A DNA stretch of 64,000 nucleotides, from assembly GCF_021390545.1 (NCBI RefSeq), contig NZ_JAJUWR010000015.1:101157-165156 (forward strand), in the 5' to 3' direction. Origin of the DNA: Algoriphagus sp. AGSA1 (GTDB taxonomy: Bacteria > Bacteroidota > Bacteroidia > Cytophagales > Cyclobacteriaceae). The translations under genes and the position numbers were made by a program. The notes below the pieces were generated by a model that saw only the letters and a list, made by a program, of their open reading frames with translations, ran no database searches and was not told the origin of the DNA. This document shows, in pieces, positions 46,118-55,259 of the stretch (position 1 is its first letter; every line of letters starts with the position of its first letter).

Positions 46118-47074
46118 ATGATCTTGGCGATTTCCCTTTTGATTGCAGGTTTGTTACTCCTTGTGAAAGGAGCCGATTGGCTGGTCGATGGTGCTTCAGT
46201 GTTGGCTAAAAAACATCAGGTTTCCGATCTCGCCATCGGCTTGACCATAGTCGCTTTTGGCACTTCGGCTCCAGAACTGGTCGTAAACGCTGTCGCCTCT
46301 TTCGGAAATTACCCCGATATAGTTTTGGGCAATGTTATAGGTTCCAATAATTTCAACCTGTTTATCATCCTCGGCATCGCTGCTCTGATCACACCGCTGA
46401 CAGTGCAGTCCAGTTCAGTATGGAAAGAAATCCCATTTTCACTGGTGGCGGTAATTGTGCTGTTTTTCCTGGCAAACAGTTTTTTCAGCTCCGACATCCC
46501 TAGACTATCATCTATAGATGGGATTATACTTTTGACACTTTTTGCCGCTTTTCTATATTATGTCTTCACCCAATTGAAATCTGACCCGTCCATTGAACCG
46601 GTGACACAGAAGAACTATTCCAACCTGAAGATATGGGGGTTGATTCTCGCTGGTTTGGCAGGATTGATTATCGGGGGAAAACTAGTCGTGGACAATGCCG
46701 TAGAGATGGCACAATCCCTAGGGGTCAGTGAAAAAATCATCGGACTCACCATCATAGCCGCAGGGACTTCACTCCCAGAACTTGCAACTTCAGTAGTAGC
46801 TTCAATAAAAAAGAACAATGACATTGCTATCGGGAATATAATAGGATCCAACATATTCAATATCTTCCTGATCCTAGGCATTAGTTCACTGATTAGACCA
46901 TTAGATTATACAGTGGCATTTAACACTGACCTTCATATGCTTGGCGCAGGGACACTTTTCTTGTTTTTGGCTATGTTTATCGGAAAATCAAAAAGACTTG
47001 ATCGCTGGGAAGCAGCTATTTTACTGGTGGCTTATGTTGGGTACACAGTTTATTTGATAAATGGAGAGATTTAA
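46118..47074 (+). CDS. Calcium/sodium antiporter, CaCA family
   Basis: 318 residues, ten membrane helices in two inverted halves. Both alpha repeats are present: GTSAPELVVNAVAS near 50 and GTSLPELATSVVAS near 222, each with the Glu that binds the cation, followed by GNVIGSNNFN and GNIIGSNIFN. Resembles E. coli YrbG. Single gene. Confidence 0.92.
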   Translation: MILAISLLIAGLLLLVKGADWLVDGASVLAKKHQVSDLAIGLTIVAFGTSAPELVVNAVASFGNYPDIVLGNVIGSNNFNLFIILGIAALITPLTVQSSSVWKEIPFSLVAVIVLFFLANSFFSSDIPRLSSIDGIILLTLFAAFLYYVFTQLKSDPSIEPVTQKNYSNLKIWGLILAGLAGLIIGGKLVVDNAVEMAQSLGVSEKIIGLTIIAAGTSLPELATSVVASIKKNNDIAIGNIIGSNIFNIFLILGISSLIRPLDYTVAFNTDLHMLGAGTLFLFLAMFIGKSKRLDRWEAAILLVAYVGYTVYLINGEI

Positions 47075-47323
47075 AATTCAGTAGATACCCGCATATTTGA
47101 TTGATTATAAGCTTAGTACACCGAATACATCTGGTTTTCTCAAGAAAAGAGGCAAGCATTTCTTTTTCCTTATCGTTTCGCTCCAACTTATCCTCACAAA
47201 TCCACCTTTGATCATTTTTTGACAGAATTTTCAGAAAAATCAAAATATATTTCCGGGATCTTTAACCTAGGCCTCTTATGCTATAGGCAAAATCATATAA
47301 ATCCCAAACCTAACCAGACTCTG

Positions 47324-49723
47324 ATGTCTCTTGCATTCCCAGATCTTTACATTAAGATTTTCCTATCCATTTTTCTGAGTCTGAATATAAGCCTCCCTTT
47401 ACTATCGCAGCAAAACCAGAAAAGAAATGTCTATGGCACTATCCTCGAAGAGGGGTCAAATACACCTCTTCCCTTTGCTTCTATTGGTATCTATACTGAA
47501 ACTGACAGTCTTATATCAGGTGGGTTAAGCGACGAAGACGGTGCCTTTCAGATAATAGTGCCAAATGGTAAATTCTATGCTTTGATTGAATTCATGGGCT
47601 ATGAGCCTTTTAAATCTAGCCTGATTACAATTTCCAAAGACTCTCCTTCTCGGGATTTAGGATCAGTATTTATGAAAATCTCTGCTGAGAATCTTGATGA
47701 AGTCGTGGTTCAGGGCGAAAAAACAATTATGGAATTATCTCTTGACAAACGGATATTCAATGTAGGTAAAGATCTGGCGAATGCTGGAGGAAATGCCAGT
47801 GATATACTGATGAACCTTCCTTCAATAGCAGTAGATACTGAAGGAAACGTACGGCTAAGAGGATCTGCCAATGTCCGGATTTTGATTGACGGAAAACCTT
47901 CAGGCTTAGTAAGTTTTAAGGGCAGTGCTGGCCTCCGGCAGCTACCAGCAAATATGATCGAGCGGGTGGAAGTCATCACCAACCCTTCTGCACGCTATGA
48001 GGCTGAAGGAATGGCGGGTGTAATCAACATCATATTGAAAAAAGACAATAACCAGGGATTTAACGGCTCATTTGAACTGGTGGGGGGTACTCCTACCAAC
48101 CTTGGATTTACAGCCAATTTGAATTATCGTCACAAGCGCATCAATTGGTTTATCAATTACGGCCTTACTTATAGACATTCTCCAAATGTAGGAGAGCTCT
48201 ATCAGGAAACCTATGGCACCGACACTACTTTTATCCTGAATCAAAACAGCGAAGGGGTGGTCAAAAGTATGAATAACAATATACGCGGCGGATTAGACTA
48301 TTATTTCAGCGAAAACAGCATCCTGACTTTATCCTATTTGTGGAGGAGATCTGACGCACATAGAAATACCGATATCCGTTATGAAGATTCTTGGAATTCA
48401 GTAAACAATCTTCAGAGCTACACCTTGAGAAATCAGGACGAAACGGAAGCAGAACCCAATTCTGAAATTTCCATGAATTACAAGAAGAGTTTCGAACGTA
48501 AAGGACATGAACTGACGGGAACCTTGACTTATTTGAACTATTGGGAAAATTCGGATCAGGTTTTCACGCAGAATTCTTTTACTCCTGAGGGGAAACCCAT
48601 AGCAGGTTCTTCAGTGCTACAAACGTCTTTAAACGACGAATATGAGAACCAATATTTGGCCATGTTGGACTACGTACAGCCCTTTGCAAAAGAGGGGAAA
48701 TTTGAAACTGGCTTCAGAACGAGTTTCCGGGAAATGAAGAATGATTACCTGGTAGAGCAGGAAGGTGAAAACGGTGATTTTGAGCCTATTCCTGGCTTGG
48801 ACAATATTTTCCTGTATGATGAAAACATTCTTGCGGCTTACAGTATTTTGGGAAACACCACAAATAAATGGAGCTACCAAGGAGGTCTTAGGGTAGAATA
48901 TACCGATGTCAAAACCACATTGGAAGAAACTAACGAAGTGAATCCAAGAAAATATACCAATTTCTTCCCAAGTGCCCATCTGACCTATAATCTTACGCAA
49001 GAGAACGCATTTCAGCTTTCGTACAGCCGTCGTATAAGACGTCCTGTTTACAATGACCTCAGTCCCTATGTCACACTATCAGACTCAAGAAATTTTTTCA
49101 GCGGTAACCCCGATTTGAACCCGGAATATACCAATGCATTTGAACTGGGACATATTAAGTATTTTGACCGGGGCACATTATTCACCACGGTTTATTATAG
49201 AAGCACTGATGATAAAATCGAGAGGCTTCGTTCAGTCGATTCAGATGGCAATTCCACTACATTACCTTATAATCTGAATGGTGAGAACTCTTTTGGAGTG
49301 GAGCTTAGCAGTGACTACCAGCTGTATGATTGGTGGAAATTGGATTTTAACGCCAACTTCTTTCATGCGAACATAGATGGAACTAATATCCAAAATGGTT
49401 ACGAGACCAAGACATACTCCTGGCTTTTCCGGCAGACTTCGAGATTCACTGTCGCAAGCGGATTGGATATTCAGGTTCGTGCAAATTATGATGCTAGGCA
49501 GAAAACCGTGCAGGGAGTAAGAAAAGGCATTTTCTTTATGGATCTTTCAGCCAGCAAAAGTGTGTTCCAGGATAGAGGCACTTTAGTGTTCAATGCTACG
49601 GATATCTTTAACACAAGAAGGAACAGATTTATAAGCGAAGGAGAGAATTTCTATACTGTGGGAGACTCCCAATATCAGCGACGTCAGCTTATCCTCACTT
49701 TGAGCTATAGGCTAAAACAATAA
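47324..49723 (+). CDS. TonB-dependent receptor, second of the window
   Basis: 799 residues from the ATG at 47324, which gives a proper signal sequence (KIFLSIFLSLNISLPLLSQQ); the open frame begins at a TTG 35 codons earlier. A carboxypeptidase-regulatory domain (about 35-120), plug (MNLPSIAVDTEGNVRLRGSANVRILIDGKPSG) and a barrel of the 'outer membrane beta-barrel 3' type ending YRLKQ. Ligand unknown. The next gene, 121 bp on, encodes a dipeptidyl peptidase, so peptide-related uptake is a possibility. Confidence 0.9.
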   Translation: MSLAFPDLYIKIFLSIFLSLNISLPLLSQQNQKRNVYGTILEEGSNTPLPFASIGIYTETDSLISGGLSDEDGAFQIIVPNGKFYALIEFMGYEPFKSSLITISKDSPSRDLGSVFMKISAENLDEVVVQGEKTIMELSLDKRIFNVGKDLANAGGNASDILMNLPSIAVDTEGNVRLRGSANVRILIDGKPSGLVSFKGSAGLRQLPANMIERVEVITNPSARYEAEGMAGVINIILKKDNNQGFNGSFELVGGTPTNLGFTANLNYRHKRINWFINYGLTYRHSPNVGELYQETYGTDTTFILNQNSEGVVKSMNNNIRGGLDYYFSENSILTLSYLWRRSDAHRNTDIRYEDSWNSVNNLQSYTLRNQDETEAEPNSEISMNYKKSFERKGHELTGTLTYLNYWENSDQVFTQNSFTPEGKPIAGSSVLQTSLNDEYENQYLAMLDYVQPFAKEGKFETGFRTSFREMKNDYLVEQEGENGDFEPIPGLDNIFLYDENILAAYSILGNTTNKWSYQGGLRVEYTDVKTTLEETNEVNPRKYTNFFPSAHLTYNLTQENAFQLSYSRRIRRPVYNDLSPYVTLSDSRNFFSGNPDLNPEYTNAFELGHIKYFDRGTLFTTVYYRSTDDKIERLRSVDSDGNSTTLPYNLNGENSFGVELSSDYQLYDWWKLDFNANFFHANIDGTNIQNGYETKTYSWLFRQTSRFTVASGLDIQVRANYDARQKTVQGVRKGIFFMDLSASKSVFQDRGTLVFNATDIFNTRRNRFISEGENFYTVGDSQYQRRQLILTLSYRLKQ

Positions 49724-49745
49724 TGTTTTAAGCCAGCTTCCGAAA

Positions 49746-49772
49746 CAGGTCAAATTGACCTGTTTTTCTTTT
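49746..49772 (+). terminator. Terminator after TonB receptor
   Basis: AACAGGTCAA and TTGACCTGTT stem with almost no loop, followed by a T-rich tract. Confidence 0.75.
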
Positions 49773-49844
49773 GTATTGACCTCTAACAAAAAGTCTTGGG
49801 ATATTCCCTTATTTTTGAAGACTTCAGTTTAAACCTAATAGTTC

Positions 49845-52079
49845 ATGCGTTATCCTATCCGAATTCTTTCTATAATTTTTCTTTTCTCGATAGTCGGAAG
49901 CTCTGTTCTTGCCCAGCAAAATGATCTTTTAACCTTAGAACGGATCTATGCTTCCAATGAATTCCGACAGGAAAGACTACAACCCATCCAATGGATAGAG
50001 AATGGAGCGGCTTATGTCACCGTAGAAAATGAAAATGAGCTGGTGAGATGGGACAGTAAAAATTTGGAGAAAAGCTCTTTTGTCCCCGGCATTGCTTTGC
50101 AAAGCAATGGAAAACCACTTCAGATCGAATCCTTCAGCCTTTCTGATGACGGCACCAAAGTATTGATTTTCACCAACTCAAGCCGGGTCTGGAGATCCAA
50201 TACCAAGGGTGATTATTATGTCTATGATTTGAATAGTAAAGCATTGAAGCAATTGGGTAAAGAGTTTGAACCCTCTTCTCTTATGTTCGCCAAGTTTTCG
50301 GCAGACAATTCCAAAGTCGCTTATGTACAGAAGTTCAATCTGTATGTAGAGGACTTCAATACAGGCAAGGTCACTCAATTGACCAGCGATGGCACAGACA
50401 AAATCATAAATGGAACCTTTGACTGGGCTTATGAAGAAGAGTTTGGGAAAAGAGATGGGTTTGATTGGAGTCCCGATGCCGCGTACATTGCTTTTTGGCA
50501 GATCGATGCTGCGGAGATTGGCACATTTTACATGATCAACAATACGGATTCGGTCTATTCCAAACCTATTCCATTGCAATACCCCAAAGTCGGACAGGAG
50601 CCGGCAGGAGCCAAAATCGGACTGATCGATTTGGCTTCCCAAAAGACCAAGTGGATACCGGTTCCAGGTGGTGAAAAAGAAAATTATCTGCCTGGCATGC
50701 AGTGGATCAATGAAGATATGCTTTTAATCCAGCAGATGAACCGCAAACAAAACCAACTGAGTATCTGGACTTACAAGCCTTCGAATGAGGAATTGAAAAA
50801 GATTTACGTGGAGACGGAAGAAACCTGGGTGGATCTGGCCTATCCTGATTTGTCCAGATATGGATGGAGTGATAATAGCTTGCCGCTGGTCGATAATGGA
50901 AAATCTTTTCTACGAATGACCGAAAATGACGGTTGGAGGCATATTTACAAAATTGAGATAGCTACAGGAAAGAAAACCTTGATCACGCCCGGAGAATTTG
51001 ATGTGGCCTCTTTTGGAGGGCTTTCTGCCAAAGAAGTATTTTTTATTGCTTCTCCTGACAATGCTACCCAACGCTATCTATATGCGACTGATTTGGCTGG
51101 AAAGGGAAAGATGAGACGAGTAACACCGGAGGCTTTCGAAGGAGTAAACACCTATGACATTGCTCCAAACGGGCAATTTGCTGTACATAATAATCAAAGC
51201 ACAACAGAGCCATTGACCACAAGACTGGTTTCCCTGCCGAAACACGAAACAGTAAAAACGCTGGTAGAAAACGAGGTCTACAAAGCCCAATTAGCTTCCC
51301 TCAAAACTCCTGACATCAAATTCACGACAGTGACCACTTCCGAGGGAGTTACTATGGATGCACGGATAATTTACCCGGTTGATTTCGATGAATCAAAAAA
51401 ATATCCTGTCCTATTCCATGTGTATGGTGAGCCTTGGAGCACTGTTGCCACGGATACTCAAGTTGGACTCTACAATATTATGCTGGCACAAAAAGGCTAC
51501 TTCATCATCGACATGGACAATCGGGGCACACCTACTCTGAAAGGGAGCGATTGGAGGAAAAGCATCTATAGAAAAATCGGAGTGATCAATGCCCAAGATC
51601 AAGGTCTCGCTGCCAAAGAATTGTTAAAACTTCCCTATTTGGATGAAAGCCGTGTCGCAGTATGGGGATGGAGCGGTGGCGGATCCATGACGCTGAACCT
51701 GATGTTTAAATTCCCGGAAGTATATCACACAGGAATGTCCGTAGCTGCCGTTTCCAATCAGCTGATTTACGATAACATTTATCAAGAGCGATACATGGGA
51801 CTGCCACAGGAAAACATGGAGGATTTTGTCAAAGGATCGCCCATTACCTATGCTAAAAACCTAGAAGGCAATCTATTGATCGTCCATGGCACCGGAGATG
51901 ACAATGTCCACTACCAAGGTGCGGAAATGCTGATGAATGAGCTGATCAAACACAATAAGCAATTCCAGATGATGCCTTATCCCAACCGCTCCCATGGGAT
52001 TTATGAAGGGACTGGAACGAGCTTGCATTTGTATACTTTGTTGACAAATTATCTGATGAAGCACACCCCAGTGAATTAA
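49845..52079 (+). CDS. Dipeptidyl-peptidase IV (S9B), secreted
   Basis: 744 residues with signal peptide (SSVLAQQ). The first 470 residues form the eight-bladed propeller, including the DWAYEEEF motif whose Glu-Glu pair binds the substrate amino terminus in DPP-IV. The hydrolase domain has Ser610 in WGWSGGGSM, Asp near 685 in GTGDDNVH and His near 716 in NRSHGIYEG. Cleaves X-Pro or X-Ala dipeptides in the periplasm. Confidence 0.94.
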   Translation: MRYPIRILSIIFLFSIVGSSVLAQQNDLLTLERIYASNEFRQERLQPIQWIENGAAYVTVENENELVRWDSKNLEKSSFVPGIALQSNGKPLQIESFSLSDDGTKVLIFTNSSRVWRSNTKGDYYVYDLNSKALKQLGKEFEPSSLMFAKFSADNSKVAYVQKFNLYVEDFNTGKVTQLTSDGTDKIINGTFDWAYEEEFGKRDGFDWSPDAAYIAFWQIDAAEIGTFYMINNTDSVYSKPIPLQYPKVGQEPAGAKIGLIDLASQKTKWIPVPGGEKENYLPGMQWINEDMLLIQQMNRKQNQLSIWTYKPSNEELKKIYVETEETWVDLAYPDLSRYGWSDNSLPLVDNGKSFLRMTENDGWRHIYKIEIATGKKTLITPGEFDVASFGGLSAKEVFFIASPDNATQRYLYATDLAGKGKMRRVTPEAFEGVNTYDIAPNGQFAVHNNQSTTEPLTTRLVSLPKHETVKTLVENEVYKAQLASLKTPDIKFTTVTTSEGVTMDARIIYPVDFDESKKYPVLFHVYGEPWSTVATDTQVGLYNIMLAQKGYFIIDMDNRGTPTLKGSDWRKSIYRKIGVINAQDQGLAAKELLKLPYLDESRVAVWGWSGGGSMTLNLMFKFPEVYHTGMSVAAVSNQLIYDNIYQERYMGLPQENMEDFVKGSPITYAKNLEGNLLIVHGTGDDNVHYQGAEMLMNELIKHNKQFQMMPYPNRSHGIYEGTGTSLHLYTLLTNYLMKHTPVN

Positions 52080-52142
52080 TTATCAATAGATTAGGAATAG
52101 TAAACTATTTTATTTTTCTTACTATTAAAAATTAGTAGATCT

Positions 52143-52547
52143 ATGAAAAATACATTTAATAATTCCCACAAACGCTACCAAAGAAAGCTAAGAGTTGGTT
52201 TTCTTACAGCCATTTGCTTGTTTATTGGAGGAATAGCATTTTCCATTTCAAAGCTCGCCGCTGCTCCTGACGCAGAACACCTTATAGCTGAAAAAACCGC
52301 AAAAGGACTTATCCTTAGCCCAGAAAAGAAACCAATTCCAGGTGCGGTAATTACTGTCAAGGATACAACTACTGGAACCGTAGCAGATATAAATGGAGTT
52401 TTTTCCATGGACTTGCAATACTTCAAAGAAGAAAATGTAACCCTAAAAATCTCTATGGTTGACTACGAATCCACTGAAGTGGTAGTAAGGACAAGCAAAT
52501 TGCCAAAAGATCTGGGTAAAATCACACTTCAAAAAGAAACTGACTAA
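52143..52547 (+). CDS. Membrane-anchored protein with carboxypeptidase-regulatory-like domain
   Basis: 134 residues: short basic N-terminus, one membrane helix or signal (19-40), then a single beta-sandwich like the N-terminal domain of TonB receptors (AKGLILSPEKKPIPGAVITV, TVADINGVFSMDL). Here it stands alone without a receptor. A decayed second copy follows 170 bp downstream. Confidence 0.75.
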   Translation: MKNTFNNSHKRYQRKLRVGFLTAICLFIGGIAFSISKLAAAPDAEHLIAEKTAKGLILSPEKKPIPGAVITVKDTTTGTVADINGVFSMDLQYFKEENVTLKISMVDYESTEVVVRTSKLPKDLGKITLQKETD

Positions 52548-52588
52548 AGATTGCATTTACAACCACCCCAGTTAACTGGCTCCTATAT

Positions 52589-52625
52589 TACAAAAGCAGT
52601 TGGAGTGATCGCTCTGACTGCTTTT
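52589..52625 (+). terminator. Terminator
   Basis: AAAGCAGT and ACTGCTTT stem with a partly paired 18-nt loop and a T-run. Confidence 0.7.
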
Positions 52626-52721
52626 TCTTTGGCCATTTCGATCTCCAGTTTACCCCAAAACTTTTATTCCATTCTGCAACTCTTTATCTAACGAACCAAT
52701 AGGAAGAGGGCGAGCAGTTAG

Positions 52722-52948
52722 CAAATCAAAAAACCAATTCTGAGAGCTGTGATTTTAGTTAAGAGAACGGGCACTGGAATTGCCGCTGATATGAATGGTT
52801 TCTTTGAATTGAATCTCTCTATGTTTACCAAAAACCATCATTCTAGTGATCACATAATATGATTCTACAAGTATTGAGGTTGATGTCAAAACAGCCAAGA
52901 CTCATGAAAGATCTTGGACGGATCAGATTTAATAAAAACAAAAACTGA
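52722..52948 (+). pseudogene. Decayed duplicate of the 52143-52547 gene
   Basis: The frame from about 52725 reads KKPILRAVILVKRTGTG then IAADMNGFFELNL, which aligns with KKPIPGAVITVKDTTTG and TVADINGVFSMDL of the intact gene, before a TGA near 52859. After a frame change, KDLGRIRFNKNKN aligns with the intact C-terminus KDLGKITLQKETD and stops at 52946-52948. The 5' part (signal and first strands) is missing. A tandem duplication followed by decay is the likely history. Confidence 0.75.
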
Positions 52949-53037
52949 CGATATTTACATTAATTGAGTCAATAAACTGACGGTATTTACATTAATTACG
53001 TCAGTAAGATGACTGAATTTGTATTAATTGAGTCAGT
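52942..53037 (+). repeat. Three tandem 32-bp repeats
   Basis: Units at 52942-52973, 52974-53005 and 53006-53037 share a core TTTACATTAATTGAGTCA. The second contains a perfect inverted pair ACTGAC/GTCAGT. The third is more diverged. They lie between the pseudogene and the ATPase gene and overlap the end of the pseudogene. Confidence 0.7.
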
Positions 53038-53095
53038 TGTACATTAGAATCAAGTAGAAAATCATACATTGCACTGTATTTCAACTCGATAGAAA

Positions 53096-54238
53096 GTGCA
53101 AAATATCCCGAGAGCTTTACAAGCCAATTTCCATCGTAAACTCAAGCCAAACAAGGTATTGATGATCCTTGGCCCGAGAAGGTCTGGGAAAACTGCGCTT
53201 GTACGGCAATTTACCAAGGATGTCGATCCGCAAAAAAGCCTGATCCTCAATGGAGAAGATGTGTTGGATGCAGCACTTTTGCAGGAGAGGTCAGTGGCAA
53301 ATTATAGCAGATTGCTGGCCGGCAAAAACTTGCTGGTCATCGACGAGGCGCAGCATATTCCGGACATCGGACTCATTCTCAAACTAATAGTGGATAGTAT
53401 CGATGGGATACAAGTGATCGCTACCGGTTCCTCTTCATTTGATATGCACCAGCAGGTGGGGGAGCCTTTGGTAGGCAGAAAGAACACCCTATTTCTTTAT
53501 CCACTGGCACAGATGGAATTTGCGAAAATAGAAGATTTCAAAACTACACTTGAAAAACGTGAAGAACGCTTGATTTTCGGAGGCTATCCGGAACTCACGC
53601 ATTATCCCGATTGGAAGGACAAGGAAGAATACCTCTACCAGATCATGAACGACTATCTTTTGAAAGATATTCTGATGGTCGATGGGGTAAAGAATTCCGA
53701 TAAACTCTACTCATTGCTTCGGCTGATAGCTTTTCAAGTGGGAAAAGAGGTCTCTCTGGAAGAACTGGGCAAGCAACTGGGAATGTCAAAAAATACGGTA
53801 GAGCGCTATTTGGATCTGCTGTCCAAAGTATTCGTAGTGTTCAAGATCGGCGGATACAGCCGAAATCTCCGCAAAGAAATCGTAAAAAGCAATCGATGGT
53901 ACTTCTTTGACAATGGAGTGCGAAATGCCATAATCCGGAATTTCAACCGACTTGACCTTCGGGCTGATGTAGGTGATTTATGGGAAAATTACTTGGCAGT
54001 AGAACGCAGGAAATTTCAGAATTATAGTCACATGCACTGCACTAACTATTTCTGGAGGACATACGATCAGCAAGAAATCGACTGGGTGGAAGAAGAGGGA
54101 GATTTGCTTCGGGCTTTTGAATTCAAATACCAACCCAATAAACCTCCCAAAGTCCCGGCCGCTTGGGCAAAGGCCTATCCGGAAGCGAGCTATGAGGTTA
54201 TTCATTCCGGGAATTATCTGGACTGGATTGGAGCCTAG
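53096..54238 (+). CDS. AAA ATPase with DUF4143 C-terminus
   Basis: 380 residues, starting at GTG 53096 (an in-frame TAG lies two codons upstream). Walker A GPRRSGKT at 26-33, Walker B LVIDEAQH near 80, sensor ATGSSSF, then a winged-helix segment (LGKQLGMSKNTVERYLDLLSKVFVVFKIGGYSRN) and the DUF4143 nuclease-like fold with QEIDWVEEEGDLLRAFEFKYQ. The family is common and mobile in Bacteroidota and its function is not established; a stress, toxin or defence role has been suggested for relatives. Confidence 0.88.
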   Translation: MQNIPRALQANFHRKLKPNKVLMILGPRRSGKTALVRQFTKDVDPQKSLILNGEDVLDAALLQERSVANYSRLLAGKNLLVIDEAQHIPDIGLILKLIVDSIDGIQVIATGSSSFDMHQQVGEPLVGRKNTLFLYPLAQMEFAKIEDFKTTLEKREERLIFGGYPELTHYPDWKDKEEYLYQIMNDYLLKDILMVDGVKNSDKLYSLLRLIAFQVGKEVSLEELGKQLGMSKNTVERYLDLLSKVFVVFKIGGYSRNLRKEIVKSNRWYFFDNGVRNAIIRNFNRLDLRADVGDLWENYLAVERRKFQNYSHMHCTNYFWRTYDQQEIDWVEEEGDLLRAFEFKYQPNKPPKVPAAWAKAYPEASYEVIHSGNYLDWIGA

Positions 54239-54254
54239 GCATCTGAAAAAAAAG

Positions 54255-54290
54255 AAAACCCTTGAGGTCGTTTGACTTCAAGGGTTTTGA
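54255..54290. terminator. Terminator A at left end of nuclease unit
   Basis: AAAACCCTTGA and TCAAGGGTTTT stem between the convergent ATPase and nuclease genes. Nearly the same arms occur at 56511-56547. Confidence 0.8.
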
Positions 54291-54311
54291 AATTCTAAGA
54301 GTTAATTTCAA

Positions 54312-55235
54312 TTAGTTGATCTTATTTAAGATCCATGGAACAAGCCCTGAGCTGACAGCCAGTTTAGCAATTTTTTCCAAATCCCAAACTTCAAGTCCTT
54401 CCATATCAGAATTAAGCTTTAATTCATTTGGAGAGTGATAGACATAATAAAATCTATTATATGATTCTGATCCTTTGATGTTTGCAAAATGAGACTCATA
54501 TTCTTGAAATTGCCTTAAGGTCGTTGAACTTTTAACTTGAACTAAAATTCTTTCACCAGTTACCGGAGCTTTTAATTCAATATCTTTCTCTTTCTGCACT
54601 CCGCCAATACTATTTGTTCTCAAATACCCGGCCTGTCTAAATATCAAATCAATAAAGACCTCGAAGTCCTTCGGCATCAATTTCTGAATACACAAAGCAA
54701 GGCTATTTTCCAGAGCTTCTAGATCCTTCTTTACAGAAATCACTTCAGGCAATTCCTCTCCATTAATTTTCTTTACGAGATAATCAAAGTCGTCTACATT
54801 ACATATTGTCCCTTGAAACCCCTGAGTTTTGAGCAAGTTACCGCTCAGATTATCAACCAACAATGTCTTTCTATCAATCGATTCATTTGACCATTGACCA
54901 ATAACTCTTTTCTCTTTCTCACCATTATCAATTCCATAGACATCCTTCTCAGCGAAACACCAATATAAATGCTGTGCATGAAAAGTAATCCAAAGCACAC
55001 TCTCGTCAGAATCATAAAAATGTCTGATCTGATTTGTGTAAGAAGTTATAGTTTTAGGTACTTTATCACTATACACTTTCGAAACAGCCCCCGTCAAATC
55101 CGCTAATATATCTTCATGTCTGGCTTCTTTGTAGCTTAATTTTAGAACGTTATTTTTAAAACATTCCTTTGCCCAACTGCCCTTTTCTCCCAGCTTTATG
55201 AACAGTGCCTTAGACGGCTTGATTTTTTCTCTCAT
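54312..55235 (-). CDS. Mrr-like restriction endonuclease with unknown N-terminal domain
   Basis: 307 residues in two parts. The N-terminal 165 residues (IKPSKALFIKLGEKGSWAKEC, SYTNQIRHFYDSDESVLWIT, YWCFAEKDVYGI) match no named domain that I recognise; the aromatic-rich strands recall PUA/EVE-type readers of modified bases, which is a guess. The C-terminal part has the Mrr plan: FEVFIDLIFRQAGYLRT near 191-207, Asp218 in EKDIEL, and Q233-V-K235. The latter is the QxK variant of the PD-(D/E)xK site seen in Mrr nucleases, which cut modified DNA. Read 24 bp after an ADP-ribosylglycohydrolase gene on the same message. Confidence 0.8.
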   Translation of the reverse strand: MREKIKPSKALFIKLGEKGSWAKECFKNNVLKLSYKEARHEDILADLTGAVSKVYSDKVPKTITSYTNQIRHFYDSDESVLWITFHAQHLYWCFAEKDVYGIDNGEKEKRVIGQWSNESIDRKTLLVDNLSGNLLKTQGFQGTICNVDDFDYLVKKINGEELPEVISVKKDLEALENSLALCIQKLMPKDFEVFIDLIFRQAGYLRTNSIGGVQKEKDIELKAPVTGERILVQVKSSTTLRQFQEYESHFANIKGSESYNRFYYVYHSPNELKLNSDMEGLEVWDLEKIAKLAVSSGLVPWILNKIN

Positions 55236-55259
55236 TCTTTTTATGGTTTAAGTTAAAAT

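Noticed and set aside
52942..53037. Three direct repeats considered as a CRISPR array
   Set aside because: The repeats are head to tail without spacers and diverge from each other; no cas gene nearby.
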